From Gorsachius magnificus (lineage: Eukaryota; Chordata; Aves; Pelecaniformes; Ardeidae): a stretch of DNA of 64,000 nt. Positions 57,291 to 64,000 of this stretch are shown here, piece after piece. The DNA lies in the NCBI GenBank assembly GCA_034008185.1, contig CM067082.1:155255895-155319894 (forward strand), given 5' to 3'. Position 1 is the first letter of the stretch. Each line of letters starts with the position of its first letter. Below the pieces are notes generated by a model that was not told the origin of the DNA, searched no databases, and worked only from the letters and a program-made list of their open reading frames with translations. Position numbers and translations under genes: made by a program.

Positions 57291-58692
57291 ATCATGCTTT
57301 CCTCATGTTTTCATTTCACTGTAAAGGGCTGATCTACTTATCACCCGCTGAAGGAGCTTTGGAGGATGTACATAAATACTGCACTTCCTAGGAGAGAGCC
57401 ACCTTGCGGGTGTTTGTCAGTCGAGGGAGATCATGGTCTACCATGCTCAGATCAAAAGAGGATCATGCTCCAGGAGGTGACTCAGCTCACTGTGGAAAAA
57501 TTCATCCACTTCTTGAGGACACAACCTGTGTTGCCTTAAGTCTAGCCAGAAGGTTAAGTTCTGGTTTGGATTAATTTCTCATCATGCTGGTGTGAGGTTC
57601 CCCTGGCACCCCTACTGCAAACAATCCTTCTGTCTGTTGATCTAGCTTATCAATGTGACATACTCATGAAAAATTGCCTGAGGTTATAAATAGTGTGCTG
57701 ATGAGACCCAGCATTTGAATGCTGGCTATGTCTTCACGATAGCATAAGCCACCTCTTGAATTCCAGATAGTGCTTTTCTTAAACCACCTCCTGTGCAAAT
57801 ACAAAGGACTTGAAACCTTTCTGCAGTGCTGGAGCCCAGCCCGGTGGGATCATCTGGCCAGCGTGGGAGAGCAGAGTCCTGGCACTCCCTGCCATGCCAC
57901 ACCACATAAATCAGCCCAGTAGCCAGAAATCAAGCCCTGAGCAGACACGCCTTGTGAGGATGCTGAGTAGCAGACCTGGAAGTCACACGGGCACAGTCAA
58001 AGTATTTTGTCACACAGAGCTCACTGCAGTTCTTGCAAAGTTCATATGCCTGAAAATAAAAGCTGTCTCAAGATCTCCATAGCATATCTGTGGCATATCT
58101 CACTGCTATGAGATACAGGTGAAAGAGGATCATAAGTACATACTATGTGAAGGTTTTATGGCTTAGCCTCTATAAATAGTCTTCAGATTGCTTCCACAAG
58201 GTGATTATTAATCCACACCTGGTTAGGTAAGAAAAGGAATCTTTTTAAATCCTTCTAATGAAAATCATGATTTTTTTAGCTATCTGCCTCTATTTGACCC
58301 TCTCTTTAAACAACAGAGAAATGGAGAAGTCTTGATAGGCTTTGGAAATGAATGGAATTTACAGGGTTACACGAATGTATCTACAGATTTTAAGATAATT
58401 TATCATGCTTAATTATGTACCAAAACCAAAGTATCGTGCTTGTAGAAGTGGATTTCAAGCTGATGACCATCCTTTGAAGGAGCCCATGGGTAACTGTTTC
58501 CCTGTTTCCCAACTCAAAGCAGAAGTCAATCCAAGCAAATAATTTCAGCTTGGATTGTTATTGTTTGCATAACCATTGCACTTATTGGCTTTATGGATTG
58601 GACAAATAAGCCTAAATTCTAAGCAGATTGAAGGGCTAAAAAGGAGAAGTGTCAGCTTGCTGAAATAGCTGGAGCGAAGAACTGTGCCAGAT

Positions 58693-59129
58693 TTCATAGA
58701 ATCATAGAATCACAGAATTGTTTAGGTTGAAAAAGACCTTTAAGATCACCAAGCCCAAATGTTCCCCTAACCCTGCCATCCCACCACTAAACCATGGCCC
58801 TAAGCACCTCGTCTGCCCGGCTTTTAAATACCTCCAGGGACAGGGACTTGACCGCTTCCCTGGGCAGTCCCTTCCAGTGCCTGACAACCCTTTTTGTGAA
58901 AATTTTTTTCCTAATGTCCAAACTAAACCTGCCCTGGCACAACTTGAGGCCATTTCCCCTTGTCCTATTGCCCGTTACCTGGGAGAAGAGACCAACACCC
59001 TCCTTGCTACAACCTCCTTTGGTAGTTGTAGAGAGCAATAAGATCTCCCCTCAGCCTCCTTTTCTCCAGACTAAACAACGCCAGTGCCCTCAGCCCCTCC
59101 TCATAAGATTTGTGCTCCAGACCCCTCCA
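58693..59129 (-). mobile_element. CR1 LINE 3' fragment (minus strand)
   Basis: Reverse tail TCATAGAATCATAGAATCAC is followed by TTTAGGTTGAAAAAGACCTT. The minus strand encodes [17 protein letters not shown] (about 58945-58995) and F-S-L-D-I-R-K (about 58905-58930). Truncated near 59129. The nearest relatives in the window are 24826-25133 and 28315-28412. Confidence 0.92.
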
Positions 59130-61485
59130 TTTGAATCGGAGGGTTCACAGGCTCTCTGAATTAAAGCCAAAACAACAGTGTCTGGGAACATTTCAGCATC
59201 AAGATTTCCATTCAGTCCACAACTTGTGTGCCTGAAATGACCTACTACATGGCCAAAAACACAGCACAGGACACATCTGGAGGAGTTATCACTAGCTGTG
59301 ACCAAATACTTCTAGATGAGAGCATTGCCAAGGAGGAATGTCTAGTCTGATGTCAAGATGAGTGGGCCCCACACATGCTTTCTGTTAAGCTAGTCACAGC
59401 TGGAGACAATGGAACCTTGGAATCCCTGTGAAATCTGTGTCTTCCAGCTTTAGACATCTACGGTCTAGGCTTCTACACCTGAACTAGTCAACCCTAAGCT
59501 GCACAGGTTTTTTTCTAAGGGGATTCATCTGACCTGTTTCAGATGTCTGCATCAGGATGAGCTACATCATCCCCTGGATTCAAGTGGTTAAACATCCAGT
59601 GATCGTTAAAAGCCTGAGGAGGCATATGAACACCTGTAGCACAATGCACCATAGCTCCAGAACCACAAAGGCAGTTTGAAAGAGCAACGCTTCCAACACA
59701 GTACCTGTGTCTTGCCCAGCCCTAGCTGTCTGTCCAGAGAAGCACAGATGTATTGCAAATCCTGGAGCATCTCAAATGGCATTGTCAGACTATGTTGAAG
59801 CAAATCAATTCCACTCAGAAAGCCCAACAAAGAGGTTGGATAAGGGAGCAATGCTCTTTTTTTATGTGCAAAAGACACAGTGGCTCCAGTAAAGCCGGAA
59901 GATTGTCTAAAGATGCAAACTGTGGGGCACTGTGATAACACTTCACTATTTACAGGCTGGCTCTTGACAGGAAGCGTGCTTGCTTTTGTGGCCACGATTA
60001 AAGAAACACATGTAAATACTGACTTTTATTACAGGGCCCTTTTACTGTCCAGGAATAGACTAAGCTTTGTGCAACATGAAAAGCACAGAGATGTCCTTGC
60101 TGGAAAACTCATCCCGCTGTTGACTGCCTCAGCAAAGGCTCAGGGTCTATGGCCTTGACAAAGATAGTCCCTGCAGAGAGGAAAGGAGGTTATCAGAGGA
60201 GGTATAAATGCCATCGCTGTTCCTTAAGGTGAAACAGGTTTCACCCTGATTGCATCAAAGAGTTAAAACCAGCCATCATTTCCCTTGAAGAGGGCATTTT
60301 GCAGCCTGTGGTTTGCAAGCGTGGCATGCACTAGCAGCAGAGAGAAGATAGGAGACAGACACTATTAATATCTAACTCTTTATATGGTGTTTGACTCTTG
60401 TCTGGGCCTGACTGGTTGCTCTGATATACAGTCCTATTTATCTGATCTGGGACACTTTTGACCCAGCTCAGGAAAGCCCTAAGTCCCCAAACAGGAAACA
60501 ATTTAAACAGACATTTAGCTTTAAGCACTTACTATAACCCCACCAGCTTCAATAGGGTTTGAGTAACTGAAATTTAGAACAAGTCTACTTTTTTGTGGAT
60601 AATTTCTTAAAATGAAGACTTAGCTGATTGTAACCCCCAATTAAGAAATCCCTTGTTAGCTTTACATTGTTTAAAAATATTATTTTCTCACTTGTTAGCA
60701 AATTGGAACACTGGATTTCATTTTAGAGTTGATTACGGTCTCACATTTTATAGTCAACTTTGGTATAGAGGGTAGTAGAGAATCTTGGCTTGACCTGAAT
60801 GTGGATAAATGAGTAAATCAGAACATCTTTAGATCTGCAACTTGGATCTGCGTATCTGATGCTGTGTCCTGTGGTCTCCGCCCATACTGCTGAAAAGCTT
60901 TGACGGAAAGTGTGGAGACTTGATGCAGCAAGTTTCCAGAGAAATATGCATCATCAATCTGATGCGCCTGGAACATACACATAAACAAATGAAAATTGGT
61001 AAGCTGCTGTTAAACACGATGGGGATGACTCACTGCAGAGTGAGTACAACCCACTCACCTCCCTAAACAGTATGAGATATGGCACCATTGCCTTTGAATT
61101 CACCCTCAGAAAACTAGTGGCATTAAGGAGGGAAAAGATATTGTCAGTTTTCTAGCCCAGCCGCTCTTGTCAATGGCTTGGTTTATGTGCAAAAAACTTC
61201 CATCGCTCCCAGTTTCTCTTGGGAATCCTGCCTGCTATGAATGCCTGAAGAAAGTAGGATCCCAGTGGGGTCAGCAGAGGTATTTGTTTATAAAGGTCAG
61301 TCCCGTGTCTTACCTGTGACCAAAAACTTGGGTACCTGAGAAGAACATTTCCCATGAATGCCTGGTGCTGTCCTCAATGTTTGCATTAGGATGTTTGTTC
61401 CTTTACTAGCAGTATACAGCCCAGTTTTCAGGCTATCTCCAGCTCAGGATGAACCAGTACACAGATGCCACTCCCACCCTGCATG
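59130..61485. other. Stretch without a recognised gene
   Basis: No gene or repeat recognised. A 129-codon minus-strand frame (59606-59995) has no identifiable motif. Confidence 0.4.
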
Positions 61486-61783
61486 AAATCACAGAATCAC
61501 AGAATCCCAGAATGGCAGGGGTTGGAAGGGACCTCCGGAGATCACCCAGTCCAACCCCCCTGCTAAATCAGACTCACCCAGAGCAGGTTGCACAGGACAT
61601 CATCCAGGCGGGGGTTGAATATCTCCAGAGAAGGAGACTCCACAGTCCGTCTCAGGATCCTGTTCCAGTGCTCTGTCACCCATAAAGTAAAGAAGTTCTT
61701 CCTCACGTTCAACTGAAACCTCTTCTGCTTCAGTTTGTGCCCATTGCCCCTTGTCCTGTCGCTGGGCACCACTGAGAAGAGTG
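61486..61783 (-). mobile_element. CR1 LINE 3'-end fragment (minus strand)
   Basis: AAATCACAGAATCACAGAAT then CCCAGAATGGCAGGGGTTGG marks the same tail type as 19138 and 48788. Minus-strand reading gives [18 protein letters not shown] (about 61720-61772). Truncated near 61783. The three copies of this type have nearly the same length and could have been made by one source subfamily. Confidence 0.92.
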
Positions 61784-64000
61784 GAGCATGAGTGATTGCT
61801 CTTTGCTATTCCTAGCCAAAGTACTTGTTTGCTGACCAAAATGTGTGTGATGCAGTATGCAACCCAAATATGAAAAACTGCTCTGCTCTGAAGGGTTTAC
61901 AATCCAAGAGGTGGACACAGAAAAGAAGACACTGTAGAGACACAGACGACTGAGTGTAATTAGAGTGATAAGGTAGCATTAGGGAGAAGATTGATGTTAT
62001 AAATGCCAAGGGTCATATTTTTTGTTGAAGCAAATAAATAAAACTTTGTTGAACCCTTGTGAACCTCACTAGGGCTATACCAAACCTTTAATACTTGAGG
62101 AGCCAGTCCAAGGCCCAGCGGTGTAGCACCTCAGAGGCAAAATCCACTATCAAACTGCTCTGCCCTTGAGAAAGGCCAGTCATCTCTCTGTGAAATCCCT
62201 TTCAGAGCCACCAGATAATACAGGAGACATCAGCACAGAGCCTACACATCAGGAAAGCTTAATAAATGCAATGCCATTATCTTAACTCAAAAACACTGGA
62301 GCCCGATGTTTCACTTCCCTCAACATATATTATGTCATCTTCTTGGATAATGTTTAGCTCTCCATGGGAAGCATATCTTTATACGTCTGATATTTTCTGG
62401 TTGGCTACAGCAACATCCACAATTTAAAATCTTTTTCCCTGAAAAACCCAGTGCCAAACCTCCTGGAAGGTCGCTATAATTCACAGGCGTCAAAGTAATG
62501 CTTTACTTTTAACTCCTTCGCTGCCTTTCATCTCTTGATACAGAAAATGAGAACACGGCCTCTCTTGGGAAATGATTGCTTCTGGAATATCATTATGTCA
62601 TTGGCATTTACACTGTCAAGAAATGACGGGAACCATGGAAAAGCTGTTGTCAATCCGGTTAAATCTAACAGGATTTAGTCTGCAAATACTCCTGGATTAG
62701 AAGAGTGTTTCCCTGTTTTGTATAGTCAGTCTGGAAGGTTTTGGGCATGAAATTATTTTCTGCTTACAAGGAAAGAAGACTTGTCTGGGAAAAAAAAAAA
62801 CAAAACAAACCACCAAAATGGTCTGGAAAATTACATTTATGTCAGACAAATCCCTTCCAGACAGCATTCATTCAAGAGAATGAACTGTCATTCCTTATTC
62901 CCCCCTGAAACTGTTTTATTTTGCGTATGCATTGAAGGGACTTAGAACATGACATTTCTCTCCGTTAGTAGACGTACTGTTTTGCTAGCATGTAATAAGG
63001 ATGCTTAATTTGCTTGCACAAATACATCCTGAAAGCAGCAGATACATAAGAAATGCATCAGATGAGGGAATCAAGCAAGCAGCATAAACCCTTAACTGAT
63101 ATTTAGCAGCTCAACCAAGAGACCTGGACTGCGGCAGACAGTCTTTAGGATCTGATTCATAGCAAGGAGGGATGGAGGAAGAGCTCCTAACAATAATACC
63201 TGGTCGGACTCTTCCTCTCTGAAAGGTTATAACTTTGAGCAAAAAGGGACAAGCAGAGCTGTTCTCATTTCTTTGCTGCAAGGAGGATTTTGAATAGCAG
63301 GTCTGAGTCGAAAACAAGGGATATCCCAGCTAAACAAACAGAAGGAAAATCAATAGTCTTACAAAGGGTGTTCATTGACTGCCAGAAAAAAACCCAGGGG
63401 GCTGCAGAAATTCATTCTTCACTGATATGACAGTGGCATTGGTTTGTTTGGGATATGAGATAGTGAGCTCACAGGAGAGCCCTCCAAACAGGCAGATACC
63501 TTCACATTAACCACTCAGAGAGCCTCTGATTTAATTTTTTTTCTTTGGAAACAAGATTTCTGAGACGTATGATAGACAGTCAGCAAGTTTCAGACTCAGG
63601 TGGTTTCCTACGGAGCTGCAAAAAAAGCCCCCTCAGTTTGGTGGGGGGGGGGGGGCGGGGGGGAAGAGGGGGCTGTATTTCCCTCTCCGTATTCTCCATC
63701 ATCATGCCCAAGCCCCAGGCTCCAGCAAGACCCTGTGGTCTCTGCGCCGTTTGCCTGGCCGATGGCTGCAGGCAGCCCAGCGCTGCTGGGGAAAAAGCCT
63801 TCATGGTTTGGGTGTCCCACACTGCTGGCCAGCCGCCAAGCAAGGGCCCCACTCTCGTGCAAGCAATCGACTTGAACACAGCTGAAAGGACCGAGGCCGT
63901 TGTCTGCTGAGATGAAGGAGCTCCCTCTTTGCATGCAAAAGAGGGGAACGAAGGCAGCCTGACTTTGCTGGTCATTTTGGAAAAGGAGTGGAAAATGAAA
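61784..64000. other. Right end of the window, no recognised gene
   Basis: Ordinary AT-rich sequence to about 63540, then a G-run and a GC-rich patch (63643-63910, separate entry). Several 90-131 codon frames overlap on both strands at the end. They are open because the patch is GC-rich, and none has a recognisable motif. Confidence 0.4.
63643..63672 (+). other. G-rich run, potential G-quadruplex
   Basis: Thirteen G residues, one C, seven G, AAGA, then five G. Four or more runs of at least three G with short loops meet the usual pattern for an intramolecular quadruplex. It borders a GC-richer stretch with several CpGs (63700-63910). Confidence 0.75.

Larger units (their letters stand above)
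54081..58692. other. Stretch without a recognised gene
   Basis: Contains a possible very old CR1-type end at 55590-55662 and an AT-only island at 57164-57290. Frames of 104-122 codons (54928-55242 plus, 55805-56125 plus, 55967-56335 minus) have no recognisable motifs. Confidence 0.4.

Noticed and set aside
63545..63975. Overlapping 91-131 codon frames at the right edge
   Set aside because: Four frames on both strands are open at once because of GC richness and low complexity; none shows coding motifs.

Overview
The window looks like AT-rich, gene-poor avian DNA (intergenic or intronic). The main evidence is a dense population of CR1 LINE fragments. Many keep the bird-type CR1 3' tail, short tandem copies of ATTCTATG, or its reverse complement CATAGAAT at the left end of minus-strand copies. 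Four copies of one endogenous-retrovirus LTR family with TG...CA ends and 5-bp target duplications also fit a bird. The species cannot be named from sequence alone. No complete host protein-coding gene, rRNA, tRNA or CRISPR array was found. The longest open frame belongs to a dead CR1 reverse transcriptase.

Layout. Positions 1-3365 hold no recognisable gene. Two plus-strand CR1 tails (3366-4227, 4572-4756) and a degraded CR1-like piece (5110-5415) follow. The best-preserved element is a 5'-truncated CR1 at about 11205-14532. It keeps the end of ORF1 (esterase C-terminus) and a full-span ORF2 (endonuclease, then reverse transcriptase) broken by two frame changes and two in-frame stops. From 19 to 32 kb there are CR1 fragments on both strands, an LTR (26868-27459), an LTR fragment (30690-30966) and an A23 tract preceded by AATAAA (29501-29541). 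A TATA-type promoter candidate lies at 32821-33114 and a nuclear-receptor-type motif cluster at 34407-34515. A minus-strand LTR sits at 37830-38403. About 38.4-45.8 kb is the longest stretch with almost no recognisable repeats. A minus-strand CR1 (48788-50045) is split by a solo LTR (49089-49661) with a perfect GTGAC duplication. The right-hand 14 kb holds three more CR1 groups, a possible minus-strand exon (53054-53218), an AT-only island (57164-57290) and a G-run plus GC-rich patch at 63640-63910.

How the parts relate. Most of what can be annotated is transposon history. CR1 copies inserted over a long period, as several tail types and degrees of decay show, and LTR elements arrived later in at least one nested case. 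The only hints of host function are short: a TATA box with AP-1/CRE-like sites and a downstream donor, a perfect DR1 element beside duplicated homeodomain-like motifs, and two small CpG-clustered open frames ending at splice-donor-like sequences. These are inferences that need expression or conservation data. I did not find a convincing new biological system.
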